A stretch of 29,314 nucleotides of DNA. Origin: an uncultured Rivibacter sp. (GTDB lineage Bacteria > Pseudomonadota > Gammaproteobacteria > Burkholderiales > Burkholderiaceae). The notes beneath the pieces are model-generated. The model saw only the letters and a list, made by a program, of their open reading frames with translations. It had not been told where the DNA came from and did not search any database. The stretch lies in contig CAMLLU010000067.1 of NCBI GenBank assembly GCA_946480925.1, positions 1 through 29,314 on the forward strand, written 5' to 3'. Within the stretch, counting starts at the first letter, position 1. Every line of letters begins with the position of its first letter. The translations under genes were made by a program, and so were the position numbers. Shown here piece by piece: positions 1-8,089 of the stretch.

Positions 1-542
1 CCGGTGCGCTGGTGCTGGCATTCCTGTTCACCAGTTGGCCACGCGAAGTGGTGGCGCTCACCGGCGCCGGAGTGCTGCTGCTCAGCCGCAAGCTGCACTC
101 GCGCCGCATGCTGGGGCTGGTGGACTGGGAGCTGCTGGTGCTGTTCGCGGGCCTGTTCATCGTGAACCATGCCTTGCAGAAAACCGGCCTGCCCGCCACG
201 CTGGTGGCCGACCTGGCCGCTGCGGGCGTGGTGCTGCAGCAGCCGGTGGCACTGTTCGGCACGACCTTCGTGCTGTCGAACATCGTGTCGAACGTACCCG
301 CGGTGATGTTGCTGCTGCCGGTGGCCGAGCACCCGCTGGCCGGCGTGACGCTGGCGCTGGTGAGCACGCTGGCCGGCAACCTGTTCGTCGTAGGCAGCAT
401 CGCCAACATCATCGTGGTGGATGCCGCTGCGCGCCGCGGCGTGGCGATCGACTGGCGCCGCCACGCGGCGGTGGGCGCACCGGTCACGCTGGTCACGCTC
501 GCCATCGTGGCGGGCTACCTGGCCTGGCGTGCCGCCGGCTGA
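1..542 (+). CDS. Anion permease, ArsB/NhaD-like (3' part only)
   Basis: This is the C-terminal part of a polytopic inner-membrane transporter; the reading frame is open to the window edge, so the start lies outside. About 180 residues remain, with several hydrophobic segments. The stretch SNIVSNVPAVMLLLP (near residues 95-110 of what is visible) is the helix-break motif typical of the ArsB/NhaD/SLC13-like ion transporter superfamily, and the end is a final transmembrane segment followed by Trp-Arg-Ala-Ala-Gly. The substrate cannot be told from this half: arsenite, sodium/proton exchange and organic anions are all possible. It shares no obvious function with the betaine genes to the right and is followed by decayed genes. 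Confidence 0.75.
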   Translation, partial: GALVLAFLFTSWPREVVALTGAGVLLLSRKLHSRRMLGLVDWELLVLFAGLFIVNHALQKTGLPATLVADLAAAGVVLQQPVALFGTTFVLSNIVSNVPAVMLLLPVAEHPLAGVTLALVSTLAGNLFVVGSIANIIVVDAAARRGVAIDWRRHAAVGAPVTLVTLAIVAGYLAWRAAG

Positions 543-554
543 AGGCACAGCCCC

Positions 555-900
555 TCACAGCTGCTGCGAGCTGTGCCCTTCGAGCCCGAACACCAGCGAC
601 GGCTGCACGACGGTAGCGTCGAGCCATGGCCCGAGCGCGAGCAGGTGACGGTTTGCCACCGCCTTGCTGCGCAGGAATTCCGTGTCGGCTCCTTCTTGCG
701 CCCCCAGCGCCGACACCTGCACCACGCGCGAGACACCCACAGCACGGCAGGCATCGAACAGCGCAATCGGCCCGCACCCAGCGGCAGTCAGGTCCCCCGC
801 TGCCGCGCCCGGCGCACACCACGCGATGGCCCTTCGCGGCGAGCGCGGCCGTCAATCGGCGGCCGATGAAACCGCTGGCGCCTGTGATGAGGATCTTCAT
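555..900 (-). pseudogene. Broken NAD-dependent epimerase/SDR (NmrA-like)
   Basis: Reading from 900 leftwards, the frame starts with MKILITGASGFIGRRL, a textbook Rossmann GxxGxxG nucleotide-binding start of the atypical SDR/epimerase family. Near position 770 the reading frame jumps. Residues continuing in the -1/+1 frame, ALFDACRAVGVSRVVQVSALG and then FLRSKAVANRHLLAL and VVQPSLVFG, are the middle part of the same family, including the conserved Ser and Lys region. Roughly 50 residues between the two halves are missing and the protein stops right after VFG, where intact members continue for another 150 or more residues. It is therefore an internally deleted and C-terminally truncated remnant, unlikely to make an active enzyme. 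Confidence 0.75.
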
Positions 901-969
901 GGGGTATGCCACTTGCTCGGTACCGGCGAGGCGCTTTCGGTCCGGCAATCGCCATTCCGGGCGCGATGA

Positions 970-1146
970 ACCAGCGCAACCGCCACCGTCACCGCCCTGG
1001 CCACCGTGGTGGATCTCAAGGTCGTACCGCATCGCCCGAGCCCCGGCTTCGAGCACCGGTTGCGGCCTGCCAGCCTGGGGTGGGTGTACCTCTCGTTCGC
1101 CGCCGGGCTGGCCTTGAGCGGGGCGTTGAGCGCCAGGCGCGGTTGA
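970..1146 (+). pseudogene. Orphan C-terminal fragment of a small membrane protein
   Basis: The frame opens after a TGA at 967-969 and runs 58 codons to TGA at 1144-1146. It has no start codon of its own. The translation has a helix (ATATVTALATVVDLKVV), a polar stretch PHRPSPGFEHRL, and a final hydrophobic segment (VYLSFAAGLALSGALS) ending in Arg-Arg-Gly. This looks like the two-helix end of an unidentified integral membrane protein. An ATG at 966 in another frame suggests a frameshift just upstream. I do not recognise the family. It sits between two other damaged or truncated genes, which supports the view that this stretch is decaying. Confidence 0.35.
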
Positions 1147-1161
1147 CCGACTGTGCGGCGC

Positions 1162-1842
1162 TCAGCCGCGCTGTCGGCAGCAGAGGAACAGCTGCTTCTC
1201 CGGCGGCACATCGGCCACCGCCGGATCGTAGGTGCGGGAGGTTTCTTCCACGATCTCGAAGCCCGCCGTTTCGACGACCTTGCGCAGGTCGTCGCGCAGG
1301 TAACCCGAGACCCGCAAGGTGTGGCCGAGGAATGGAATCTGGAGGTCGTCCACGTCGGCCTCCACCATCGAGAGAGCGAACAAGCCGCCCGGCACCAGCA
1401 GGTGGCGGACGGTGAGCAGTGCGAGAGGAATTTCCGCGCGCGGCAACATCAGCAGCGAAAAGAAGGCCGTGACCGCGTCGAACCGGCCCAGGCCCTGCGG
1501 GTCGTCAGGCCGCAGGTCTGCAACGTCCATCTGGTGGAACGCCGCCTGCGGAACGCGCTGCCGCGCGAGCTTCACCATCACACCGGACAGGTCGATCCCC
1601 ACCACATCGAAACCGGCATCCGCCAACTGGCGCGCGGTGGGCACCCCCGTGCCGCAGCCCACATCCAGCACGCGCGCCCCGCCAGGCAAGGACCTGATGA
1701 GCCATTCACCGGCGAACACCTGGCCCTCCTTGTGCGGGAACGCCTCGTCGTATCGCTCGCCGATGGCATCGAAGGCCTCGGCCTGGCTCTTGCGATGGAG
1801 CCGCTGGCGTTCGCTGTCGTTTTCGTTGTTGCGATGGATCAC
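1162..1842 (-). CDS. Class I SAM-dependent methyltransferase
   Basis: A 226-residue protein of the Methyltransf_25/UbiE-like fold, expected to be cytoplasmic and to transfer a methyl group from S-adenosylmethionine to a small molecule that cannot be predicted. Motif I VLDVGCGTG is at residues 58-66, the acidic loop GIDLS at 82-86, and the post-I region with MDVADL and LLVPGG (motif III-like) follows in the right order. Length is typical. The start is a GTG at 1840-1842 with a good ribosome site (AAAGGA about 6 bases upstream). It stands alone between two pseudogenes with no clear partner. A betaine-forming N-methyltransferase is possible given the neighbourhood, but nothing in the sequence shows this. 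Confidence 0.85.
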   Translation of the reverse strand: MIHRNNENDSERQRLHRKSQAEAFDAIGERYDEAFPHKEGQVFAGEWLIRSLPGGARVLDVGCGTGVPTARQLADAGFDVVGIDLSGVMVKLARQRVPQAAFHQMDVADLRPDDPQGLGRFDAVTAFFSLLMLPRAEIPLALLTVRHLLVPGGLFALSMVEADVDDLQIPFLGHTLRVSGYLRDDLRKVVETAGFEIVEETSRTYDPAVADVPPEKQLFLCCRQRG

Positions 1843-1870
1843 GTGAGTCCTTTCATTGAAAGATTGAAAG

Positions 1871-1886
1871 CGCCACGTTCGTGGCG
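1871..1886. promoter_or_regulatory. Short perfect inverted repeat upstream of the methyltransferase
   Basis: CGCCACG, TT, CGTGGCG form perfect 7-base arms 29 bases upstream of the methyltransferase start codon. It could be an operator or a leftover stem-loop from the decayed LysR neighbour. There is no T-run that would make it a terminator. Confidence 0.3.
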
Positions 1887-1908
1887 AAGGCTCCCCCGCT
1901 GCGCAAGG

Positions 1909-2220
1909 TCAGAGGGTACGGCAGCGAGCCCAGTCGACCCCTTGTGCGATCACGAAGTCTCGAAACGCGGCGTTGACGCCGCCCAGCACCGTGTCGCGCC
2001 GCGTCACGAACACCAGTCCACGTGCTTGGGCAGGTCGATCACGTCGAGCACCACCATCAGCCCGGCCTCCAGCTCGACCTGGAAGGTGTGCGCCGACAGG
2101 AAGCATGATGCCCATGCCGCACATCACGGCCTGCCTGATGGTCTCGTTGCCGGCCAGCTCCAGGCCCGCGCGCACCTGGATGGCCTGGGACTGCAGCAGG
2201 CGCTCCACGCCGGCTCTTCC
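1909..2220 (-). pseudogene. Remnant of a LysR-type regulator (effector domain end)
   Basis: Reading leftwards from about 2208, the residues LLQSQAIQVRAGLELAGNE, TIRQAVMCGMGIML match the second half of a LysR substrate-binding domain. After GIML (near 2107) the frame shifts and continues as LSAHTFQVELEAGLMVVLDV, IDLPKHVDW, and shifts back near 2015 to give FVTRRDTVLGGVNAAFRDFVIAQG before the stop at 1909. Two compensating frameshifts and complete loss of the N-terminal helix-turn-helix half mean it cannot act as a regulator. Its upstream end abuts the 3' end of the aldehyde dehydrogenase, so the rest was deleted, possibly when that cluster arrived. Confidence 0.8.
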
Positions 2221-2280
2221 TGCGCGTCAGCCAAGCCCTTCGACAACGGCTTGATTGATGCCCGGGAGCCGCACATCGGC

Positions 2281-3780
2281 TCAAACCAGTTCCGCTTCCC
2301 TGCTGCTGAGGTCCAGCCAGATCGTCTTCAGCTGGGTGTACTGGTCGTGCGCGTGGATCGACTTGTCGCGCCCGCCGAAGCCCGACTGCTTGTAGCCGCC
2401 GAACGGCGTCGTGCTGTCGCCTTCTCCGTAGGAGTTCACCGTGACGGTACCGGCTCGAATGGCCCTGGCCATGCGCATCGCGCGGGTGCCGTCGGCAGTG
2501 AACACGGAGGCGGTCAGGCCGTAGTCCGTGTCATTCGCGATCTCTATCGCCTCGGCCAGGCTGTCGACCTCGATCACCGCCAGCACCGGCCCGAAGATCT
2601 CCTCGCGCGCCTGCCTGACCGAGTTGTTCGGCAGTTCGATCACGGTGGGGTGAACGAATCGTCCTTCGGCGGTGGCGCCGCCGTAGAGCACCTTCACGTC
2701 GCCGTCCAGGTAGGAGCTGACCTTCTCGAAGTGCTCCTGTGACACCAGCGGGCCGATGCGATGGGCAGGATCGAGCGGATCGCCCACCTGCCATTCGTCC
2801 GCCAGCTTGAAGATCTTTTGCAGCAGCGCCTGCTTGACGCCTTTTTGCACCAGCAGCCGCGAGATCGCCGAGCAGTTCTGGCCCATGTTCCAGAACGCGC
2901 CGTTGACGACGTGCGCAGCCACGGCGTCGAGGTCCTGCACGTCGTCCATGACGATGCACGGGTTCTTGCCGCCCATCTCGAGGATCACGTTCTTGAGGTT
3001 GCTCTCCGCCGAGTACTTGAGGAATCGCCGGCCCGTGCTGGTCGATCCGGTGAACGACACCACGTCGACACCCGCATGGCGCCCGATGGGTTCGCCGACA
3101 TCAGGCCCCGAACCGGTGAGCACGTTGAAGATGCCCGGCGGAACACCGGCCTCGAGCGCCAGTTCGGCGACCCGCAGCGTGGTCAGCGAAGTTTCCTCCG
3201 CCGGCTTCACCACGAGCGCGCAGCCTGCAGCCAGCGCGGGGCCGATCTTCCACGCCAGCATCAGCAGCGGAAAGTTCCAGGGCAGGACGAGCCCGACGAC
3301 GCCGGCCGGTTCGCGCACGATCATCGCGAGGTGGGTGTCGGAGGCGGGTGACACCTGGTCGTAGATCTTGTCGATCGCCTCGGCATGCCAGCGCAGGCAG
3401 TTGACGGTCTCCGGCACGTCCACCGTCTGGCAATCGAAGACGGTCTTGCCGCTGTCGAGGCTTTCCATCACGGCGAGCTCGACGGTGTGCTGCTCGATGA
3501 GTTCAGCCAGGCGCAGCAGCACCTTCTTGCGTGCGGCTGGGTGCTGTCTCGACCAGCGGCCGTCGGCCCAGGCCGCCCGCGCGCAGGCCACGGCAACGTC
3601 CACGTCTGCTGCGTTGCAGGCTGGCAGCGTGGCGATGACTTCGCCGGTCGCCGGGTTGGTGGAGGTGTAGGTCGCCTTGGAGGCCGACGCATAGGGTTCG
3701 CCATTGACGAACGCCTTGCTCGGCAGCTTCAGGTCGCGGGCGATCCGCTGGTATTCGCTCTTTGTCAGCAATTCGGTCAT
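2281..3780 (-). CDS. NAD(P)-dependent aldehyde dehydrogenase, PuuC-like
   Basis: A 499-residue cytoplasmic aldehyde dehydrogenase that oxidises an aldehyde to the acid with NAD(P)+. Visible landmarks are LPWNFP at 166-171, the nucleotide loop FTGSTSTG at 243-250, the general base Glu268 in ILEMGGK, the catalytic Cys303 in GQNCSA, and EEIFGPV at 393-399. Overall it resembles the gamma-glutamyl-gamma-aminobutyraldehyde or betaine-aldehyde type. I chose the ATG at 3780 (AGGA upstream) over an upstream in-frame ATG at 3816, because the family begins here. It follows the GntR gene on the same strand and probably completes the pathway begun by the FAD oxidoreductase and DapA-like enzyme. The true aldehyde is unknown; alpha-ketoglutarate semialdehyde, 4-trimethylaminobutyraldehyde or a gamma-glutamyl aldehyde are options. 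Confidence 0.9.
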   Translation of the reverse strand: MTELLTKSEYQRIARDLKLPSKAFVNGEPYASASKATYTSTNPATGEVIATLPACNAADVDVAVACARAAWADGRWSRQHPAARKKVLLRLAELIEQHTVELAVMESLDSGKTVFDCQTVDVPETVNCLRWHAEAIDKIYDQVSPASDTHLAMIVREPAGVVGLVLPWNFPLLMLAWKIGPALAAGCALVVKPAEETSLTTLRVAELALEAGVPPGIFNVLTGSGPDVGEPIGRHAGVDVVSFTGSTSTGRRFLKYSAESNLKNVILEMGGKNPCIVMDDVQDLDAVAAHVVNGAFWNMGQNCSAISRLLVQKGVKQALLQKIFKLADEWQVGDPLDPAHRIGPLVSQEHFEKVSSYLDGDVKVLYGGATAEGRFVHPTVIELPNNSVRQAREEIFGPVLAVIEVDSLAEAIEIANDTDYGLTASVFTADGTRAMRMARAIRAGTVTVNSYGEGDSTTPFGGYKQSGFGGRDKSIHAHDQYTQLKTIWLDLSSREAELV

Positions 3781-3858
3781 TTCTGTGTTCCTGTCTTCCT
3801 GTGAGGGCATTTCCATTTCGCCCAGGAGGGGTGGATGACGCGGATGGCCCAGTGCAAG

Positions 3859-4584
3859 TCACTGGGTGTCGAACGGGACGTCGATGCCATCCGGCGCCAC
3901 GAACATGGCCATGTTTCGCCGCGAGAGGTCGAGGTGCGCGCGCACGATCTCGCCGGCGGCCTCGGCGTCGCGCCGCTCGATCGCCTCGATGATCTCGTCG
4001 TGCTGGCGCACGGCCGATTCCAGGTCGGCCTGCATCCCCTTGTCGCGCGGCTGGTAGAAGGTCTTGGCCAGGCGGGCATGGTCGATCAGCAACCGGCGCA
4101 GGCTGGGCAGCAGGTAGGGGTTGTGGGCCATGCGGCCGATCAGCAAGTGGTACTGGTCGTTGTAGAAGACCCGGCCGTCGAGGTCGCCACGTTGCACGGC
4201 GGCCTTGAAGCGCTGTTGAACGTGCTTGAGCTCGTCGATCTCCGCACGCGTCGCGTTCAATGCCGCCAGCTTCGTCGTCGCGCCGTAGATAAGCGGCGCG
4301 GCCAGGTAGAAGTTGCGCAGCGCGTGATAGCTCATCGAGGCGACCCGAGCGGCTCGATTCGCCTCCAGCTCGATGTATCCCTCGGCGGCCATCTGCCGCA
4401 TCAGCTCGCGCACGGGCGGTCGGGACAGGCCGAACTCCTCGCCAAGAGCCACCTCGTCCAGCACCGCGCCCGGCGCCAGTTCCATGCTCAGGATCCGTCG
4501 GCGAAGCGCATCGCCGAGGGCCACCTTGCGGTCCACAGGCACCTCGCCACCGTCGTCGCGGTCCTTCACCTTTGCCAATGCCAT
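3859..4584 (-). CDS. GntR-family transcriptional regulator, FCD (FadR) subfamily
   Basis: A 241-residue DNA-binding repressor/activator. The N-terminal winged helix-turn-helix spans roughly residues 20-85 (LGDALRRRILSMELAPG, then DEVALGEEFGLSRPPVRELMRQM, the recognition segment). An all-helical FCD ligand domain follows, with the Asp and three His expected for metal-assisted ligand binding (NDQYHLLIG, DHARL, RQHDEIIEAI, RAHLD). The ATG at 4584 has GGGGAAG just upstream. It is encoded on the same strand as the transport/catabolic genes either side and is the natural local regulator of region A. A palindrome at 4607-4623, 23 bases upstream of its own start, and related sites before the transporter operon suggest autoregulation and operon control. 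The inducer would be the imported compound or an early metabolite. Confidence 0.9.
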   Translation of the reverse strand: MALAKVKDRDDGGEVPVDRKVALGDALRRRILSMELAPGAVLDEVALGEEFGLSRPPVRELMRQMAAEGYIELEANRAARVASMSYHALRNFYLAAPLIYGATTKLAALNATRAEIDELKHVQQRFKAAVQRGDLDGRVFYNDQYHLLIGRMAHNPYLLPSLRRLLIDHARLAKTFYQPRDKGMQADLESAVRQHDEIIEAIERRDAEAAGEIVRAHLDLSRRNMAMFVAPDGIDVPFDTQ

Positions 4585-4606
4585 TCGCTTCCCCGTCTTG
4601 CCGTAT

Positions 4607-4623
4607 GTCTACAAATTGTCGAC
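4607..4623. promoter_or_regulatory. Candidate GntR operator upstream of the GntR gene
   Basis: GTCTACAAATTGTCGAC is a near-palindrome (half sites GTCTACAA and TTGTCGAC around a central A), the size and style of FadR/FCD-type operators (TNGTNNACNA). Its 12-base core CTACAAATTGTC (4609-4620) recurs exactly at 11882-11893 in front of the transporter operon. It lies 23-39 bases upstream of the regulator's start codon, where binding would block its transcription. The assignment is inferred from position and recurrence. Confidence 0.6.
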
Positions 4624-4683
4624 CCACAGCTCGCCCGGCACTTCATCGGGTTTGTCCCGAGTTCTCCAGAGGCCGCATGACGC

Positions 4684-5661
4684 TCAGAAGCTGTGCGCCA
4701 TGCCGACGCCGTAGGTGCTCGCCGATTGCGCGGGGAATTCCTTGCGCGCAAGGTCCGCGTACAGGCTGGTCCGCTTCGACAGCGCATAGACACCGCCCAG
4801 GCCGAACATCTTCTCCGCCTTGACGCCGTCCAGGTCCACCTGCCCCCACCCTGCCTTCAGCGTGAACAGGTTCATCGTGTAGGTGGCGCCGAGGGTGGTC
4901 GACTTGGCCTTCGACGCCCCTGCCTTGCTCACGTCATAGGCCCCCATCAGGCCCACGCCGGCGATCGAGGTCTTCAGGCCGACGAAGGTGTCGGTGTTCG
5001 CCGCACTGTTCTTGCCGTGCGCGACCATGCCCGAGAACAGCTCGCTCCTGTATTGCAGCGCCGCGCTGTACGGCCTGTTGAGGTCCCCGGTGGCCTTCTC
5101 GGGAGAGCCGCTGAAGTGGGCCGAGAAGCCGCCGAACGTGGGCGAGTCGTAGAAGATGCCGTTGTTGAGCCGCCCGAACTCCGCGGTGCCGTTGTTGCCC
5201 TTCGGATCCGTGGGGAAGTTGTAGTGCCACAGGTCCCAGGCCGGCGAGGCGATGCGGTCGAAGTTGCCCCAGGGGTCGAAGGCCCAGTCGTTGTTGTTGA
5301 TCGCGTCCAGGCGCCGGCCGAACTGCACCGCCCCGAAGCCGCCCTTGAGCCCCACCGTGGCTTCGCCGTGCCAGAACGGCTTGCTCGAACTTTCCAGCGC
5401 CCCCGTCGAGTTGTCGAACCGGTGGCTCAGGTTGAACGTCGCCTTGAGGCCGTCTCCGAGGTCTTCGGTGCCGCTGAAGGCGATGTTGCTGCGCTGGATC
5501 GGGCCGACCTGCCAGTCCTTGTTGATGTCGCGGTAGATGCCGACGTCCAGATAGCCGGAAATGCTGACGTTCGACTGGGCCGATGCAGTGCCCGCTGCGA
5601 GCCCGGCGAGCACCAGCGTGCTCAACGAAACGATTTGTTTGGACACGGTTGTTTCCTTCAT
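4684..5661 (-). CDS. Gram-negative outer-membrane porin
   Basis: A 325-residue trimeric-type porin of the beta-proteobacterial family (OmpC/Porin_4-like). A signal peptide covers residues 1 to about 28, ending Thr-Ala-Ser-Ala before QSNVSISGYLDVG, the first strand. The body alternates Gly/aromatic beta-strand patterns (VGLKGGFGAVQFGRRLD is the strand-turn signature before loop 3) and the protein ends in Phe (VGMAHSF), the outer-membrane assembly signal. The start is ATG at 5661 with GGAGAGAG upstream; a longer in-frame start at 5733 would put extra residues ahead of the signal peptide. Placed between the transporter/catabolic operon and the GntR gene, it probably admits the same substrate across the outer membrane. 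Confidence 0.9.
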   Translation of the reverse strand: MKETTVSKQIVSLSTLVLAGLAAGTASAQSNVSISGYLDVGIYRDINKDWQVGPIQRSNIAFSGTEDLGDGLKATFNLSHRFDNSTGALESSSKPFWHGEATVGLKGGFGAVQFGRRLDAINNNDWAFDPWGNFDRIASPAWDLWHYNFPTDPKGNNGTAEFGRLNNGIFYDSPTFGGFSAHFSGSPEKATGDLNRPYSAALQYRSELFSGMVAHGKNSAANTDTFVGLKTSIAGVGLMGAYDVSKAGASKAKSTTLGATYTMNLFTLKAGWGQVDLDGVKAEKMFGLGGVYALSKRTSLYADLARKEFPAQSASTYGVGMAHSF

Positions 5662-5681
5662 GGTTGCGTGCTCTCTCCATC

Positions 5682-5701
5682 TGCCAACGCATGTGTTGGC
5701 A
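5682..5701. promoter_or_regulatory. Inverted repeat upstream of the porin gene
   Basis: TGCCAAC and GTTGGCA form perfect 7-base arms with a 6-base spacer, ending 21 bases upstream of the porin start codon. It could be an operator or a 5' leader stem-loop close to the ribosome site. It does not match the GntR-type sites elsewhere in the cluster. Confidence 0.4.
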
Positions 5702-5786
5702 ACCCGTTCGGCAAGCGACTCGCTGGCAACCAAGCCATGCCGTATCGCCTCACCGAACCTTCCGCCCCCGACGGAGGCAAAACCCT

Positions 5787-5809
5787 CCCCCTCGCACGCC
5801 CCGAGGGGG
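5787..5809. terminator. Stem-loop between FAD oxidoreductase gene and porin gene
   Basis: CCCCCTCG and CGAGGGGG pair perfectly (8 bp, all but one pair G-C) around a 7-base loop, 31 bases past the stop of the FAD oxidoreductase gene. On the minus strand it is followed by AGGGTTTTGCC, only a short T-run, so it is a weak or partial intrinsic terminator, or a transcript-stabilising hairpin. It would separate expression of the six-gene operon from the porin. Confidence 0.45.
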
Positions 5810-5839
5810 TGCGATTCGATTGATGACTCCTGTCAAGGC

Positions 5840-7180
5840 CTAGCGCTCGGCGCCTGCCATCAGTTCCTTGAACCAGATCGCGGTGCCGACGGCGACGTCC
5901 GCGATCGGGCGCACCAGATACGAAGGCGGCTGCGGCTGCTCGAGAAGCTGCTGCAGCACGTCGCTGGAATGCCCCAGCGCGTATTCGGCGATGAGCTTGC
6001 CGGAGGCAGACCCCCTGCTCAGGCCCAGGCCGTTGCACCCGATGGCTTCGAAGATGCCGTCCCCTCTGCGGCCGAAGAAGACGCCGTTGTTGACCGACAG
6101 GCACAGCGGGCCGCCCCACGTGTACTCCAGCTCGACGTTCCCGAGCATGGGGAAGCGCCGCTCGAACGAGCGCCTGTGAAGCGCCTTGGCCCGCTCCAGA
6201 TCGGACCCGGACACCTGCACCTCCGGCCGGAAGACGAAATGGTTGCGCACGCAGATCCGGTCGCTGCCGAGGCGCCGGACCGTGCTCCCCATCGGGTCGG
6301 CCGGAATCAGCGCCCACGACGGCAAGCCGCCGAGCTTGCCCACTTCGCCTTCGGTCAACACCCGCGTCATCGAAGCGAACGTGTAGACGGGCAGCAGCCC
6401 GTTCGGCCGACCGCCGAACGTGGCGGCGTAGGCGTTCGTGCAGAGGATCACCTGCTTCGCGAAAACCTTGCCGTCGCGGCAGTTCAGCACCCTGGCCTCG
6501 CCGCGGTTCTCGATCCCTGTCACCGCACACTGTTCGAACACGTCCACATTGCCCGGCAGGGCCGCGGCCAGGCCTCTCATCAGCGCAGCCGGCTGGACCG
6601 TGCTGCAGCTGGGGGTGAAGACGGCGCCACGGTAGAAGCTCGAGCCGGTGACCTTCGCGATGGCGGCCTCGTCGAGCCACTCGAACTTTTCCTGGATGCG
6701 GTCGAGCCCCTGGGCGAAATGTTCGAGGCCCGCCTGCCCCTTCTTGTTCACCGCCGCGTGGTACTTGCCTTCGTCTCGCCAGTCGCAAGCGATCCTGTGC
6801 TCACGGACGGCAGAGCGCACGTAGTCGATGCCATGGCGCTGCAGCCGCACGCTGGCCTTGTCGGCCTCGACGCTGCGCGAATAACCTTCACCGCTGATGT
6901 CGTGGGGCAGGTCGACGAAGAACCCCGAGTTCCGGCCGGCGGTCGTCCGCCCGATGCGGTCGGCTTCCACCAGCGCGATGGAGGCCGCGGGCGCCAGTTC
7001 GGCCAATCGCCTCGCCGCGCAAAGCCCCGTGATGCCGCCGCCGACGACCACGAAGTCGTAGTGGCGCTCCGACCGCAGCGGCCGGCTGGGCGGCGGCGCC
7101 GGCAGCGTCTCCCACCAGCCGTTCCTGCCGTCGGCTGCGGGCAGGCGGGCGAATGACAGGGTCGACTCCACGCCGGTCAC
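5840..7180 (-). CDS. DAO-family FAD-dependent oxidoreductase (PuuB/D-amino-acid dehydrogenase-like)
   Basis: A 446-residue flavoprotein expected to oxidise a C-N bond of an amine or amino acid. The FAD-binding Rossmann motif YDFVVVGGGITG is at residues 41-52 with the ribose-binding acid in IALVEADRIG about 25 residues later. The C-terminal IGCNGLGLSRGSASGKLIAEY closes the FAD site. The closest general resemblance is to gamma-glutamylputrescine oxidoreductase and small glycine/sarcosine-type oxidases. The start is a GTG that overlaps the DapA-like stop by four bases (GTGA), showing translational coupling. As the last gene of the operon it probably acts on the imported compound or a product of the DapA-like enzyme. 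The exact substrate cannot be read from sequence. Confidence 0.85.
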   Translation of the reverse strand: MTGVESTLSFARLPAADGRNGWWETLPAPPPSRPLRSERHYDFVVVGGGITGLCAARRLAELAPAASIALVEADRIGRTTAGRNSGFFVDLPHDISGEGYSRSVEADKASVRLQRHGIDYVRSAVREHRIACDWRDEGKYHAAVNKKGQAGLEHFAQGLDRIQEKFEWLDEAAIAKVTGSSFYRGAVFTPSCSTVQPAALMRGLAAALPGNVDVFEQCAVTGIENRGEARVLNCRDGKVFAKQVILCTNAYAATFGGRPNGLLPVYTFASMTRVLTEGEVGKLGGLPSWALIPADPMGSTVRRLGSDRICVRNHFVFRPEVQVSGSDLERAKALHRRSFERRFPMLGNVELEYTWGGPLCLSVNNGVFFGRRGDGIFEAIGCNGLGLSRGSASGKLIAEYALGHSSDVLQQLLEQPQPPSYLVRPIADVAVGTAIWFKELMAGAER

Positions 7181-8076
7181 TGCGCGTTTCGAAGCAGCGG
7201 GCCGACGACCTCGGCGAAGGCGCGGCGCTCTTCATCCGTCAGGCCGCCCAATGGCGCGCGAGCGGGCCTCACCGGCTTGCCGGCCAGCTCGCAGCCGTAG
7301 CGGACGTACTGGATGAACTTGCCGCCGCGTTCGAGCAGCTCGAGCACCGGAAGCAGCTGCGCCATCAGCTGGCGGCCCTTCTGGAAGTCATGCTGTTCGG
7401 CGCACACTCGAAGGAGCTCCATGTGCGCCTCTGGCAGGAAGTTCGACGCTCCGGCCACCCAGCTCTTCGCCCCCCACACGAAGAACTCGAGCGCCTGGTC
7501 GTCCATGCCGCAGCTCAGCACCAGCTTGTCGCGGAAATGGGTTGCCAGGTGATGCAGGCGCGAGATGTCGCCCGTGCTTTCCTTCATCGCGATGAAGTTC
7601 GGCCGGGCCAGCAGCGCCTCGAGGACGCCGTCGCTGATCTCCGTCCCCGTGCGGGCCGGGAAGTTGTAGAGCATGACCGGCATGTCCAGGCTGTCGTCGA
7701 CCTTCAGCAGGTGATGCAGCAGTTCTTCCTGCGTGGGCTGTGCGTAGTACGGCGCGGCCACCAGCACTGCGGAGAGGCCAGCGCGCTTGGCCTGCTGGCC
7801 GAGGCGGATGACCTCCTTCGTCGTCGTCGCGTTGATGCCGGCCGTCAGCGGCACCTTGCCACCGGCCGCAGCGGCCACGGTGTCGAAGGTCCGTGCGCGT
7901 TCGTCGAAGCTCAGCGCGTAGTACTCGCCGGTCGTCCCGCCGGCCATGAGGCCCGAAACCCGGCCGCTGAGGTCGGCCGCGTGGCGCCCGAGCAGGTCAT
8001 GGTCGATCTCGCCGTCTGTCTTGAACGGGGTGACCAGCGGCGTGTGCACGCCATGAAAGTTCAGTTGCGATTTCAT
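7177..8076 (-). CDS. DapA/NAL-superfamily aldolase or deaminase
   Basis: A 299-residue TIM-barrel Schiff-base lyase. The family signature GGTTGEYYAL begins at residue 46, the conserved proton-relay Tyr137 sits in LYNFPARTG with the carboxylate-binding Arg142, and the Schiff-base Lys165 is in FIAMKESTGD. Length is normal. True dihydrodipicolinate synthase has GTTGES; the bulky Tyr-Tyr here, and the location after transporter permease genes, point to a catabolic member. Options include pyrroline-4-hydroxy-2-carboxylate deaminase (HypD-like) and other keto-acid lyases. It starts 13 bases after the upstream permease and overlaps the FAD oxidoreductase by four bases. Biosynthetic lysine function is unlikely in this context. 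Confidence 0.85.
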   Translation of the reverse strand: MKSQLNFHGVHTPLVTPFKTDGEIDHDLLGRHAADLSGRVSGLMAGGTTGEYYALSFDERARTFDTVAAAAGGKVPLTAGINATTTKEVIRLGQQAKRAGLSAVLVAAPYYAQPTQEELLHHLLKVDDSLDMPVMLYNFPARTGTEISDGVLEALLARPNFIAMKESTGDISRLHHLATHFRDKLVLSCGMDDQALEFFVWGAKSWVAGASNFLPEAHMELLRVCAEQHDFQKGRQLMAQLLPVLELLERGGKFIQYVRYGCELAGKPVRPARAPLGGLTDEERRAFAEVVGPLLRNAQ

Positions 8077-8089
8077 GTTGAATCAATCC

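Noticed and set aside
1153..2742. Long plus-strand open frame of 529 codons
   Set aside because: It runs antisense across the methyltransferase, the LysR remnant and the aldehyde dehydrogenase; its composition (many His/Arg/Gln/Val) is that of a GC-rich shadow frame.
5840..7180. A complete putrescine (Puu) pathway made of the PuuB-like and PuuC-like genes
   Set aside because: No glutamate-putrescine ligase (PuuA), hydrolase (PuuD) or polyamine permease is present, and the transporter is of the betaine type.
7177..8076. Lysine-biosynthetic dihydrodipicolinate synthase (dapA)
   Set aside because: The fold and catalytic Tyr/Lys fit, but the gene is translationally coupled to an FAD oxidoreductase in a transport operon and the GTTGES motif is altered, so a catabolic NAL-family role is more likely.
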